Under the pieces are notes generated by a model. It did no database searches and was not told where the DNA came from. It saw nothing but the letters and a program-made list of their open reading frames with translations. From DAOMNO01 sp035443885 (lineage in GTDB: Bacteria > Planctomycetota > Phycisphaerae > Phycisphaerales > SM1A02): a DNA stretch of 64,000 nucleotides. The position numbers were made by a program, and so were the translations under genes. How positions within the stretch are numbered: the first letter of the stretch is position 1; each line of letters opens with the position of its first letter. The stretch covers positions 277,631 to 341,630 of the forward strand of contig DAOMNO010000001.1 in assembly GCA_035443885.1 (NCBI GenBank), given 5' to 3'. Shown here piece after piece: positions 36,117 through 45,376 of the stretch.

Positions 36117-37372
36117 GCTGCTCCTTTGAGGGGCGGTTGATGGTGTTGTCGTGCAGCGGGATCAATCGACATCGCTACGTCGCGCTCATCGTGCAGCGGG
36201 CCAACCTGCTGTCTCCGTTTGCCAACCAGCTTGATGAAGGCGGGATCGGTCAGCATCTCATACGTCACGGCTTTGAAAACCAGGCGCACTTCCACCCTAC
36301 CCAGCAGCTTGTAGGCCTCACCGAACAGGCGTTTCAACTCTACACTGAGCAGTTCTCCAACGTCGTTCCGTTCCCTTAGCGGATGGAACCAGCGCTTGGG
36401 CCGATTGTGATGCACCAGCGGCAGCAGGAGCCGCTGCATCTCCTGCTTCTTCATGTCCAGTTCGGCCTGAAGTTCGCCGCAGGCGCGGCCGTACAACTTC
36501 ATGGCGATCCGCTCTAGCTTTTTGACTGCGCTGACCAATTTCGGCTTGTCTTTCATGGACACGATGTAGCCGAAGCCGGGCAGATGCACGAGATACGTGC
36601 GCTTGATGTACGCCCGCGCCCGCTGGAATCGCTGCAAGGCCAGCGAGTCGCGCTGATTGATCAGGCTCAGCGACATACGGAGCGCATCCTGCATCACCTC
36701 GCCGCCAATCCCCATCAGGTCGCTCGGAATCTCGACGCGCTTGCGATCGATCGCCAATCCCTTGACCGAGAGTTCAACAAACTCAAAGCGAGCATTGAAG
36801 ACCCGCACCTTCCGGGCGATATCGAATGTCTGCGGCGGATTAGCCGCCAAGCTCTCGGCAAGCGCTTCGATCTGCTCGTGGCTCGCCTTGTCCAGGCCGA
36901 TGATCTGCTCGCTGATGCCGTCGGCTCCGAGGCCGAGGTCGCGCTCAAGATCAGCGGGCGGCAAGCCAAGGCGCACCGCATTCGGTTTGAGTGTGGCATC
37001 CTTCATCGCCGGACCGGTTTCAATCAGCAGCGGCGTCGGCGCGAAGATCAGTGTCTGCTCGTCAGCGATGACCAGACCGATCCGTACGCCCGGCTGAGCG
37101 TGCACCATGCCTCTCATTGCTCTCGCGATGCGCTTCAAAGATCGAAGCGCGTCAAGACTGCCGTAGCCGAGTCGGCAGATCTCTGCATCCACATCGACGA
37201 TGACCGTCACGGCATCCGTGCCGAGCAGGCGCCATTGATCGGCAAGTGCTGCAGCAACGACCTCGCTGCATCCCGGTGCGAGATAGACAACCCGCTGCGT
37301 CGCGGAACGAATCATCTCGGCGATCGTCTGATCGTTGGCGATGGTCATGGCAGGTTGGCGGGCTTGTTGCAT
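36113..37372 (-). CDS. Conserved-looking protein of unknown function
   Basis: This 419-residue protein is not assigned to a family. The first third has alternating hydrophobic strands (RVVYLAPGCSEVVAAALAD, AVTVIVDVDAEICRLGYG, IGLVIADEQTLIFAPTPLLIE), which resembles an alpha/beta fold loosely like phospholipase-D-type domains, without a clear HKD motif. The rest is basic and helical (QRFQRARAYIKRTYLVHLPGFGYIVSMKDK). It has no signal peptide. It starts just after the recombinase gene stop and overlaps the phosphoesterase start, so it is the middle gene of a tight three-gene operon. Confidence 0.7.
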   Translation of the reverse strand: MQQARQPAMTIANDQTIAEMIRSATQRVVYLAPGCSEVVAAALADQWRLLGTDAVTVIVDVDAEICRLGYGSLDALRSLKRIARAMRGMVHAQPGVRIGLVIADEQTLIFAPTPLLIETGPAMKDATLKPNAVRLGLPPADLERDLGLGADGISEQIIGLDKASHEQIEALAESLAANPPQTFDIARKVRVFNARFEFVELSVKGLAIDRKRVEIPSDLMGIGGEVMQDALRMSLSLINQRDSLALQRFQRARAYIKRTYLVHLPGFGYIVSMKDKPKLVSAVKKLERIAMKLYGRACGELQAELDMKKQEMQRLLLPLVHHNRPKRWFHPLRERNDVGELLSVELKRLFGEAYKLLGRVEVRLVFKAVTYEMLTDPAFIKLVGKRRQQVGPLHDERDVAMSIDPAARQHHQPPLKGAA

Positions 37373-37373
37373 G

Positions 37374-38393
37374 TCAGGCTCCTTTCTTCCGCTTGGATGG
37401 CTTCTCCTGGGGTGGCGCGAACTGGCGCAGCAGTTTCAGCGGCCGTCCAGCGATCTCTCTTGCAAGGTTCTGGTACGACTCGGTCGTCAGCCAGCTTGCA
37501 TGGCCACACAAGGGCGCGACTTCCTCGACCGGCAGGCCGCTGGCGATCAGGCTGGCCACATAGCTGCGGCGGATTCCTCGCGTGGTGATGTGTGGCAGAT
37601 GCGCACGAACCGCGAGACGACGAATGATGTCGTAGATCGCCTGATCGGTCAGGCGACGATGGCTGATGACGCCGCTCTTGTTGACAGGCAGCAGCAACGG
37701 CCCCGGCTGATCACCCCGCACTGCAAGCCAGGGTTCGATCAGTTCAATGCTGCGGGCTGCAAGCACGACTTCCCGATGATGCGCAGAGATCAACCCCCGG
37801 ATGAGCAACGTTGCAGCGACGATCTCACTGCCACTTCGCAGGACACGATAGTCTGCGCGGTCCAGCGCGATGGCTTCCGCTCGGCGCAGCCCTGTATTGA
37901 GCAGGATGGCCAGCAACGCTGCATCGCGCAGATTGCCGGGCGTTGCAGCGCGAGCACAGACGTTGAGCAGCGCGCCGACTTCTTCATCACCGACCATGCC
38001 CACATCGGCCGGTTCGGGATGATAGATCATCGGCACGTTAGGCACGGCTGCGGCCTCATGCTGCGCATCCGTCATGAGTTCCATGCGATGACACGTCGTG
38101 AGTACGCCGCGAACGCATGAGAGCATCTTGTTGACGGTTGCAGGCATGTAGCCTTTGGCCAGCGCCTCGCGCAGGCCATGCACGGCACTGGCACCAAGCT
38201 GATGCCACGCGATACGGAAACGGTCAGCTTTCGTGTCAGTGGTGAGAACCTTCGCCACAACATCCAGTGACTGTGCCACGGTCCGCTGTGAACCGACGGC
38301 AAGACCCCTGATGTACCCCTGCACGGCTCGCTTGGCCTCAGGCAGAGGCTCGGGCGAAACAGTCATGGGTGTCCACTTTTCAAACATTCTCAT
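37374..38393 (-). CDS. Tyrosine recombinase/integrase
   Basis: This protein of about 339 residues has an N-terminal SAM-like core-binding region (about 20-125) and a catalytic domain. The first catalytic Arg is in LLNTGLRRAEAIALD. The HxxR box reads TTRGIRRSYVA, so the usual His is replaced by Arg. GHASWLTTESYQN gives the His and the nucleophilic Tyr. The family cuts and rejoins DNA through a phosphotyrosine link. The start could also be 38387 or 38366. The promoter at 38398-38426 would put the transcript start about where the first ATG lies, which favours one of the later starts. Confidence 0.85.
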   Translation of the reverse strand: MRMFEKWTPMTVSPEPLPEAKRAVQGYIRGLAVGSQRTVAQSLDVVAKVLTTDTKADRFRIAWHQLGASAVHGLREALAKGYMPATVNKMLSCVRGVLTTCHRMELMTDAQHEAAAVPNVPMIYHPEPADVGMVGDEEVGALLNVCARAATPGNLRDAALLAILLNTGLRRAEAIALDRADYRVLRSGSEIVAATLLIRGLISAHHREVVLAARSIELIEPWLAVRGDQPGPLLLPVNKSGVISHRRLTDQAIYDIIRRLAVRAHLPHITTRGIRRSYVASLIASGLPVEEVAPLCGHASWLTTESYQNLAREIAGRPLKLLRQFAPPQEKPSKRKKGA

Positions 38394-38397
38394 AAGC

Positions 38398-38426
38398 AAT
38401 ATATCACTTCAAAACCAGCTTGGCAA
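38398..38426 (-). promoter_or_regulatory. Promoter of the recombinase operon
   Basis: TTGCCA (38426-38421), a 17-base spacer and TATATT (38403-38398) lie directly upstream of the recombinase gene on the minus strand. The match is five of six at each element. The expected transcript start is near 38391, which implies a very short or absent leader. Confidence 0.6.
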
Positions 38427-38571
38427 GGGCCAAACACGTATTTTTTGCAATATGAAGCGATTGTGGCGAGCGACCGGCAGTGCCGTGTCAAACGGCTCGG
38501 CTCCGCTGATCTGCCCCGCCTCACTCAACCCGATCATGCCCCGAGCGGGCTACGGTGAAAGGCAAGCCGTT

Positions 38572-40980
38572 CTATTGCCTCGATTCCCACGGGTTGAACG
38601 CCGATGCTTCAACGCGCTCGCGCCAATAGGTCTGCTCTTCGAGTTTGCCCCATTCATCGTAGATGTTCTGAAGCAGGTGCGCCACTCGGCCCGTCAAACG
38701 ATGACCGGCACCGAGCGCTGCCTCGAGTTGCCCATATCGTTCAAGCGCCAACTGCTCGGCGCTCTCAAGGCTGCCGCCAAGCCCAACGATCATGGCAACG
38801 GTTTCCAACGCGCTGATCGTCTCCCGATGGTGCCCGCCGAGCAGACGATCACAAGTCGCAAGAAGTTCATACGCATGAGACCGGGCCATCTCGATCTGGC
38901 CCAGACGAAACTCAATGACAATCAACGCATGCTGGCGCCGAAGCGTGCCGAGATGCGTGGGGCCAAGCACTCGTAGGCTTCGTTCGGCAGCCTCCTGCGC
39001 AAGCGGGGATGCGAGGGCGACTTGACCCATGTTGTTGTACAGAGTGCTCAGGTTGGCCAGCATCATGATTGTGTCAGGATGATCGTCCCCGTTCACTGCT
39101 CGGCACCTTTGCACGCCGTCCACAAACAGCGGCAACGCCTGATCAAACTTCCGATGATCCATGAGACTCTTGGCAAGGTTGTTCTGAACTTGCAGCGTCG
39201 TTGGGTCATCCACGCCGAGCGTACGCACGGCTCGTGCGTAGCTCTCCCCATAGAGTTGTTCAGCCTCTTCATCAAGACCAAGTTCATCAAACACGATCGC
39301 TAGGTTCGTACGCAATCGACGGGCCGTTTCCGAGTCGTGATCAGCAACTCGCGCATACGCCTCCTCAAGATACGCTCTTGCTTCATCAAGTCGGTCAAGC
39401 TGGCTCATCGTCAAGCCGAGCGCCGCCATCGCGCGAAGCGTGGAATCCGATCGCGCACCCGATGCCGACTCGAAATCGCGCACAGCAAGGCGCAAATGCC
39501 GCTCCGCCTCGTGAAACGCACCAAGCAGATAATACGTCGAGCCGATTGCATCGTGCAGCTCGCCTCGAACCAGCGGAGCGCGCTTGAACTGCGTGTCCAG
39601 CTTGATGGCAGCGTCATCCAGCATGACGCGGACGGTCAGCGGTTCGCCAGCGGTCTTCGCAGGATCGACAGACGTAAGAACCTCGCGAAGAAACCCCGCA
39701 ACTTCCTGTCGTGTCTGCGCCTCCGCTTTCGTCAATGACGCCTGCCAGAACACGCTCGCAATACCGACGATTGCGAGGAGCACAATGCACACGGCGGCGG
39801 CGACCAATGTCCGGTGACGACGCGCGAACCGACTGAGCTGATAGAGCATCGTTGCAGGCCGCGCAAGGATCGGCTCATGATTCAGAAACCTGCGAATGTC
39901 GCCGGCAAGCTCCGAAGCAGACTGATATCTGTACTGCGGATCCTTTTCCAGCGCTTTCATTGTGATCGTATTCAGATCACCGCGAAACACGCGGTTGATG
40001 CTCGACAGTGGCGTCGGGAATGATTCAAGTATGAGTCTTGATGCGCTGACGACGCTGCTCTGGCCGATCTCGTAAGGACGTTGTCCAACAAGCAGTTCGT
40101 AGAGCATCACGCCCAGTGAATAGACATCTGAGCGAATGTCGAGCCGGTCGGTGTGTCCCTCGACCTGCTCCGGACTCATGTAAGGCAGCGTACCAATGAG
40201 TTGGCCTGCTTTGGTTTGAAGCGTTGTGACTTGCAGGTCCGCGTCCGTAGCGCGAGCAACGCCGAAATCAAGAATCTTCGGTTGAACTGAGTGTATCGGT
40301 GTCGCCTTTCCGACATCACGACTCTGCTCGACTACAAGAACATTCCCAGGCTTCAGATCGCGGTGAATGACGCCCTTTTGGTGAGCATGATGCGCAGCGT
40401 CACAAATCATCGCGAACAACTCAAGCCGTTCCGGAATGCTCGCGTTTCGCTCTGCGACGTACTGCATCAGCGGTGGGCCGTCAACGTATTCCATAGCGAA
40501 ATACGGTTGCCCACTCCCGCCATCATCATGCATGCCAGCCTCATAAATCTGCGCGATTCCCGGGTGCTTCAGGAGGGCGAGCACGGACGCTTCGAACTCA
40601 AATCTTCTTCTGAGATCGCGACTGAGCAGTCCGCCGCGCACGATTTTCACGGCGACTGGTCGTTGCGGGTTGTGCTGACGCGCAAGATAGACGATGCCCA
40701 TGCCCCCCTCACCGAGGAGGCGCTGAATCTCGTAGCTGCCTATGCGATCGGGCATTGTGTGACCGTGTACGTCATTCAGATGAATCTCAATACCAGCGGA
40801 GGGATCGCTATCAGGCAGAATGCCGATCGTCGATTCATCTTTGCGAAGAAGTCGCTCAAGTTCCGTGCGCAGTTCCGGCTCGTCGGCGCAGTGCTGCTCG
40901 ATCTGTGCCACGCGATCATGCTCGGGGAGGTCGCACAGGAGAATAAACAGTTCGCGCAATCGGACGTAATCGACAGGCAT
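38572..40980 (-). CDS. Hanks-type Ser/Thr protein kinase with C-terminal TPRs, coupled to an ECF sigma factor
   Basis: This 802-residue protein starts with an 80-residue region (VRLRELFILLCDLPEHDR...) often found before planctomycete kinases. The kinase domain follows: GEGGMGIVYLA, VAVKIV, VIHRDLKPGNVLV, DFGVARA and GTLPYMSPEQ. A membrane helix (LVAAAVCIVLLAIVGIASVFW) lies near residue 400, then kinesin-light-chain-type TPRs to the end. All catalytic residues are present. The ATG is three bases after the stop of the ECF sigma gene, so the two are made together. The kinase probably phosphorylates the sigma factor to activate it, as shown for other ECF-kinase pairs. Confidence 0.93.
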   Translation of the reverse strand: MPVDYVRLRELFILLCDLPEHDRVAQIEQHCADEPELRTELERLLRKDESTIGILPDSDPSAGIEIHLNDVHGHTMPDRIGSYEIQRLLGEGGMGIVYLARQHNPQRPVAVKIVRGGLLSRDLRRRFEFEASVLALLKHPGIAQIYEAGMHDDGGSGQPYFAMEYVDGPPLMQYVAERNASIPERLELFAMICDAAHHAHQKGVIHRDLKPGNVLVVEQSRDVGKATPIHSVQPKILDFGVARATDADLQVTTLQTKAGQLIGTLPYMSPEQVEGHTDRLDIRSDVYSLGVMLYELLVGQRPYEIGQSSVVSASRLILESFPTPLSSINRVFRGDLNTITMKALEKDPQYRYQSASELAGDIRRFLNHEPILARPATMLYQLSRFARRHRTLVAAAVCIVLLAIVGIASVFWQASLTKAEAQTRQEVAGFLREVLTSVDPAKTAGEPLTVRVMLDDAAIKLDTQFKRAPLVRGELHDAIGSTYYLLGAFHEAERHLRLAVRDFESASGARSDSTLRAMAALGLTMSQLDRLDEARAYLEEAYARVADHDSETARRLRTNLAIVFDELGLDEEAEQLYGESYARAVRTLGVDDPTTLQVQNNLAKSLMDHRKFDQALPLFVDGVQRCRAVNGDDHPDTIMMLANLSTLYNNMGQVALASPLAQEAAERSLRVLGPTHLGTLRRQHALIVIEFRLGQIEMARSHAYELLATCDRLLGGHHRETISALETVAMIVGLGGSLESAEQLALERYGQLEAALGAGHRLTGRVAHLLQNIYDEWGKLEEQTYWRERVEASAFNPWESRQ

Positions 40981-40983
40981 GAT

Positions 40984-41556
40984 CTATGTGCCCTCAGCTT
41001 CAAGCTGAACGCGCAGCCACGCGCGAGCCATTCGCCAGTCATAGTGCACGGTGCGTTCGCTGACGCCCAGAACTTGTGCGATTTCCTCCATCGTCAATCC
41101 GGCGAAGAAGCGGAGTTCGACGATCCGCTCTTGGCGCGAATCGATTGTGCCCAGTTTCGACAAGGCTGCTTCAAGGTCCATCAGGTCCACTTGCTCCTGC
41201 CGGTTATCAACACCCAATCCATCCAAGGTCACCCGCCCCCATCCGCCGCCTCGCTTCTGAGCGCGCTTTGTTCGCGCGTGGTCCACAAGCAGATCGCGCA
41301 TCGCCTTGGCGGCAACGGCGAAGAAGTGCGCGCGTCCCTCCCATGAAGTATCCGTATTCTGGACCAGCTTCATGAAAATGTCGTCGGCGATCAACGTTGG
41401 TTGCAAGGTATGACCAGCCTGCCGCGATGCGAAGAAGCGGCCAGCAATCGAGTGAAGCTCAGCATAAACAAGTGAATACAACTGATGCACGGCATGCGAG
41501 TCGCCTCGCTGAGCCTGTGCAAGCACTTGTGTGACGTTGACATCAGGTTCCGGCAT
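40984..41556 (-). CDS. ECF-type RNA polymerase sigma factor
   Basis: This 190-residue protein has sigma region 2 (AVHQLYSLVYAELHSIAGRFF ... EGRAHFFAVAAKAMRDLLVDHAR) and region 4 with the helix-turn-helix LTMEEIAQVLGVSERTVHYDWRMAR. The HFFAVAAKAMRDLLVDHAR motif is typical of the sigma-70 X6-type ECF group abundant in Planctomycetota and linked to Ser/Thr kinases. No anti-sigma factor gene is present; the downstream kinase is the likely regulator. It directs RNA polymerase to its own regulon, possibly including the divergent secreted-protein genes starting at 41837 (inference). Confidence 0.92.
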   Translation of the reverse strand: MPEPDVNVTQVLAQAQRGDSHAVHQLYSLVYAELHSIAGRFFASRQAGHTLQPTLIADDIFMKLVQNTDTSWEGRAHFFAVAAKAMRDLLVDHARTKRAQKRGGGWGRVTLDGLGVDNRQEQVDLMDLEAALSKLGTIDSRQERIVELRFFAGLTMEEIAQVLGVSERTVHYDWRMARAWLRVQLEAEGT

Positions 41557-41836
41557 CTTCTGCCTTCCACCCCCACAAGGCCCTCACACGATTTTACCTT
41601 CAATAATGCCACCGCCGCAACATAGAAATTGTCGCAATTCGTTGCAGATGCCCTTTGCCTTTGACGGGTTCCATTGTGGCAGAGACTGCCGACACCGCCC
41701 CACGAGAGCGCATGGGCCATGCGCCCCCGCAGGGGAAGTCGAGACGGCGCATGGTTCACACCGCAGTCCGAGAGCATTTACACCATGGCACGCTCGATCC
41801 ATTACTCGTCACATTGAACGCAAAGGAGCAATGACA

Positions 41837-43696
41837 ATGAAGTACCTTGGTTCACAACTGACATGGCTATTCGCTCCTGTCGCGATGCTCTTCGCGGCGG
41901 CGATGCCCACGCTCGCAGATAACACTCCCGTTGGCACAGCCTTCACCTACCAAGGTCGATTGACGCAGGCTGGCGAGCCGGTCGGCGGTGAGGTCAATCT
42001 GATCTTCCGTCTCTTCACGCAATCAAGCGGCGGAACGCCCTTGCCCGGCGGCGTTCTCATCGCGAACGACTTTGCGATCGGAGAAGACGGCCGATTCACC
42101 ATTGACCTTGATTTCGGCAATCTCTTTACGGGTGAACCGCGATGGCTGGAGATCGCCGTCAATGACACGACGCTGTCGCCGCGCCAGCCGATCATGCCCG
42201 CGCCGCATGCCATGGTTGCGACCACCGCTGCCAACGTGCCGACGAAAGCACTCGTTGGTTTGTACACCGGCGTTACCGGCGTCGGCACGCTCGAATCGCT
42301 CAACGTCAGCGGCAATGTCGGCATCAGCACAACGAATCCGCTGGCCCAATTGCACATCGACGGTTCGGGCTCAACGGACGTCGGACTTGAGATCTCAAGC
42401 CCGGGCGCATCGACCGGGCGAATTCTGTTCGGATCGCCGGTTGGAGCCATTGGGATGACCGGCTTTGCCAACAACGGCAATCGGCGCGACATCCGATTCA
42501 CGGAGACGGGACTGGAAATCGCTATGTCCGACTCCTCCAGCCCGCCGAGCGCTACGAACGGACTGTTCATCCATCAGAACGGCCGCGTCGGTATCGGCAA
42601 CACCAGCCCGCTTCACCCGCTGCATGTTTCCGGCGTCATTCGGTCTGGCGTGGTCACCAATACATTCGCCGAAATGAACGGTGCCGAGGGCCAGATTGAG
42701 ATTCGCAGGAATGATACGACCGGCCCCGGTTTGACCTTCTTCAGCACAGCATTTTCAGGAAGCGTCTCGCGAGGACGCATTGATTTCCGAGACATCTCTG
42801 GTTCACGTGCCCTCATCTCATACAGCGATCCAATCCTGGGAACCGCCGGACTTCAGTTCTCAGGCAGCGCAAACGTGCATATGAAAATCGCAGACAACGG
42901 CAACGTCGGCATCGGCACCCTTGATCCGGTCAGACGATTGCACGTCCTTAGCGGAACATCCGTGGGCGTGACGCCTCATACCAACTCCAGTGCCGTCTTT
43001 GAGCGGTCGGCGACCAACTACATCTCAATCATCTCGCCCAACGCCAACGAACGTGGAATCCTCTTCGCTGATCCTGAGAGTTTTGTCAACGGCGGCATCA
43101 TCTATAACTCCACCAGCGTGCAGGATGGATTCGCTTTCCGCACGGGGGGAAATGTCAACCGCATGGTCGTCACCAGCACAGGCCGCGTCGGCATCGGCAC
43201 AAACAGCCCGCAGCAGACGCTTGATGTGATTGGGACCACGCGCACAACTGTCCTCCAGATCACCGGCGGAGCCGACCTTTCTGAGCGATTCGATGTCGCC
43301 GATCTCGATGATTTGAAGCCGCTGCCCGGCATGGTCGTGTCAATTGATCCAGCCAACCCCGGTAAACTCGTGCTCAGCACGTGCGCGTATGACCGCACCG
43401 TAGTCGGCGTCATCAGCGGTGCCAACGGCGTCAACAGCGGCATGATCATGGGTCAAGAAGACAGCGCCGCTGACGGAGCGTTTCCGGTTGCGCTCACCGG
43501 TCGCGTCTACGTGCTTGCGGACGCATCACGAGCCGCCATCGAACCCGGCGATCTGCTGACAACCGCTGATCGCGCGGGCTTCGCTCAGCCGGTGACAGAT
43601 TTCTCTCGGATGCACGGCGCGGTGATCGGCAAAGCCATGACCGGACTACCCCTGGGCGAGACCGGCTTTGTGCTCGTGCTGGTGAATCTTCAGTAG
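41837..43696 (+). CDS. Secreted fibre-like protein with VGIGT repeats
   Basis: This 619-residue protein has a signal peptide (WLFAPVAMLFAAAMPTLA), an N-terminal domain starting FTYQGRLTQAGEPV shared with the proteins at 1-2574 and 45377, and a stalk with repeated NVGIGT/RVGIGT..P...LHV units. The C-terminal 150 residues (LSERFDVADLDDLKPLPGMVVSID...) form a separate globular domain; there is no S74 ending in this copy. GGAG eight bases before 41837 fixes the start over the ATG at 41831. It is the first gene of a run of secreted proteins and is divergent from the ECF sigma gene, 280 bases away. Confidence 0.8.
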   Translation: MKYLGSQLTWLFAPVAMLFAAAMPTLADNTPVGTAFTYQGRLTQAGEPVGGEVNLIFRLFTQSSGGTPLPGGVLIANDFAIGEDGRFTIDLDFGNLFTGEPRWLEIAVNDTTLSPRQPIMPAPHAMVATTAANVPTKALVGLYTGVTGVGTLESLNVSGNVGISTTNPLAQLHIDGSGSTDVGLEISSPGASTGRILFGSPVGAIGMTGFANNGNRRDIRFTETGLEIAMSDSSSPPSATNGLFIHQNGRVGIGNTSPLHPLHVSGVIRSGVVTNTFAEMNGAEGQIEIRRNDTTGPGLTFFSTAFSGSVSRGRIDFRDISGSRALISYSDPILGTAGLQFSGSANVHMKIADNGNVGIGTLDPVRRLHVLSGTSVGVTPHTNSSAVFERSATNYISIISPNANERGILFADPESFVNGGIIYNSTSVQDGFAFRTGGNVNRMVVTSTGRVGIGTNSPQQTLDVIGTTRTTVLQITGGADLSERFDVADLDDLKPLPGMVVSIDPANPGKLVLSTCAYDRTVVGVISGANGVNSGMIMGQEDSAADGAFPVALTGRVYVLADASRAAIEPGDLLTTADRAGFAQPVTDFSRMHGAVIGKAMTGLPLGETGFVLVLVNLQ

Positions 43697-43772
43697 TTCC
43701 TGTGACTTTTGCATGCTCGTGATCAACATTGCACGCACGCATCTCAACGAAGTGAATGAAGGATCGATCGCC

Positions 43773-45326
43773 ATGTCTATTCAACCAATCCACCGAATAA
43801 ACCTTGCGGCAGCGATCTCGCTCGGTACTTGTTTGCTGATCTGCAGCGAACTCAGCGCGCTGCAGGCCGCAAGCGACCGACCGATTGATCTGGCCACCGC
43901 ATCAAGCCCTCCGCGATTGACGCATGTCGCGGACAACACGCCCTTGGCTGCGCTGGTTCGCGGCTTGTTTTCCGTGATTGGAGGCACAATTCAATCGCTC
44001 GATATCGAGCGCGCCGAGGATGCATCGGTCACCGTTCCTGTGTTCATCGACGGTGAAATCAAACATCTTGTACTTGAGCCACACTCCTTGCGTGATGCCA
44101 CATTTCAGGTGCTTGTTCCGGGTCGCAATGGAAGACTCCAACCACTGCATCCGCTCCCGGAGCCAAAGACGTATCGGGGCCGTATAGCGGAGCAGCCGGA
44201 AGCGATTGTCGCAGCGACGATCATCGGCGATCGCGTGACTGCATTCATCGCTTTACCTGATATGACGTGGCACTACATTCAGCCGATCGCTGACAGAGTC
44301 CCCGGGGCGGATTCGAATCAGCATCTCGTCTACAGTGGCGATGATGCCATCTCGACACCGGGAATGTGCGGCAATGATCACGCGGGATTCCAGAACCCAC
44401 TCGGCCAGGACCCTCAGCCGGCACCCGGCGCGCATGGGTTTGGCGATCTGAAGGAACCACACGCTGATCATGGAAGCGATGGCGGCGCAGCAACAAACAC
44501 GGGGTTTGCCGCGTTCACGGCCGTCGTCGCCTTCGATGCGGATTTCCCCTATTTTCAGGCGAACAACTCTTCCGTTAATGACACCATTAACGCCATTGAA
44601 ACTGTCATGAACGGCGTGAATGTTGTGTACCTGCGCGACACGTTTGTGCAACACCAAATCGGCACGATCATTGTTCGCGCCTCAGCCCAGGCCGACCCCT
44701 ATACGACTACGAATCACGAAGTGTTGCTCAGTCAATTCAGGACGCACTGGATTGCAGCGCACACCGACGTTCCCCGACACACGGCACACCTGTTCACGGG
44801 TCGCAGTCTGGACGGAAACTTTATCGGCTTTGCCTGGATAGGCGTGGTCTGCTCCAACGTTAACAACGGGTTCGGCTTTGCACTTTCCGAAGTTACATTC
44901 TCCGAGCTTGCAGCTGACCGCGTCGCGCTGGTTGCCCATGAACTCGGCCACAACTGGAGTGCCCAACATTGCAATCAAGCTCCGAACGTCAGCAATCCGT
45001 GCCACATCATGTGCTCCAGCATTGATGGTTGCGCAGGGTACGGCGCCCCGCAGTTCGGGCCACAGGCAAAGAACGCCATCACCTCCTTCGCAGCGAACGC
45101 CTCTTGTCTTAGCGCTTCGTTGCAGGTCCGCTGGGTCGATATGAACCATCAGGGACATCTGCTCGGCACCTTCAACTTTCCGTTCAATCAACTGGGCGCA
45201 GCAGCAGCATCCGCACCGGTCAACGGACACATCATCATCAAGAGCAGTAGCGGCTTCGAAGCCGTAACCATCAACAAAGCGCTGACCATTCACACATGGA
45301 ACGGAACTTCGACGGTCGGGCAATGA
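43773..45326 (+). CDS. Secreted M12B-type zinc metalloprotease
   Basis: This 517-residue protein has a signal segment (NLAAAISLGTCLLICSELSALQAA), a propeptide-like region to about residue 230 and a metzincin catalytic domain. The zinc motif is HELGHNWSAQHC (HExxHxxxxxH) and the Met-turn is CHIMCSS. This is the reprolysin/ADAM-like (M12B) pattern. A short C-terminal segment ends VTINKALTIHTWNGTSTVGQ, like the close of a beta-sandwich. AAGGAT nine bases before ATG 43773 supports the start. Secretion and proteolysis of extracellular proteins are inferred; it lies between two fibre genes. Confidence 0.88.
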   Translation: MSIQPIHRINLAAAISLGTCLLICSELSALQAASDRPIDLATASSPPRLTHVADNTPLAALVRGLFSVIGGTIQSLDIERAEDASVTVPVFIDGEIKHLVLEPHSLRDATFQVLVPGRNGRLQPLHPLPEPKTYRGRIAEQPEAIVAATIIGDRVTAFIALPDMTWHYIQPIADRVPGADSNQHLVYSGDDAISTPGMCGNDHAGFQNPLGQDPQPAPGAHGFGDLKEPHADHGSDGGAATNTGFAAFTAVVAFDADFPYFQANNSSVNDTINAIETVMNGVNVVYLRDTFVQHQIGTIIVRASAQADPYTTTNHEVLLSQFRTHWIAAHTDVPRHTAHLFTGRSLDGNFIGFAWIGVVCSNVNNGFGFALSEVTFSELAADRVALVAHELGHNWSAQHCNQAPNVSNPCHIMCSSIDGCAGYGAPQFGPQAKNAITSFAANASCLSASLQVRWVDMNHQGHLLGTFNFPFNQLGAAAASAPVNGHIIIKSSSGFEAVTINKALTIHTWNGTSTVGQ

Positions 45327-45376
45327 TGCAGTCCGCACGGACTCGCACGACTGGCTCAACGCACAGGAAATCGGAC

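Noticed and set aside
34981..38520. tRNA-Val plus integrase as the ends of an integrated element
   Set aside because: No copy of the tRNA 3' end was found near 38400-38520, and the genes between look like one operon rather than a phage or ICE.
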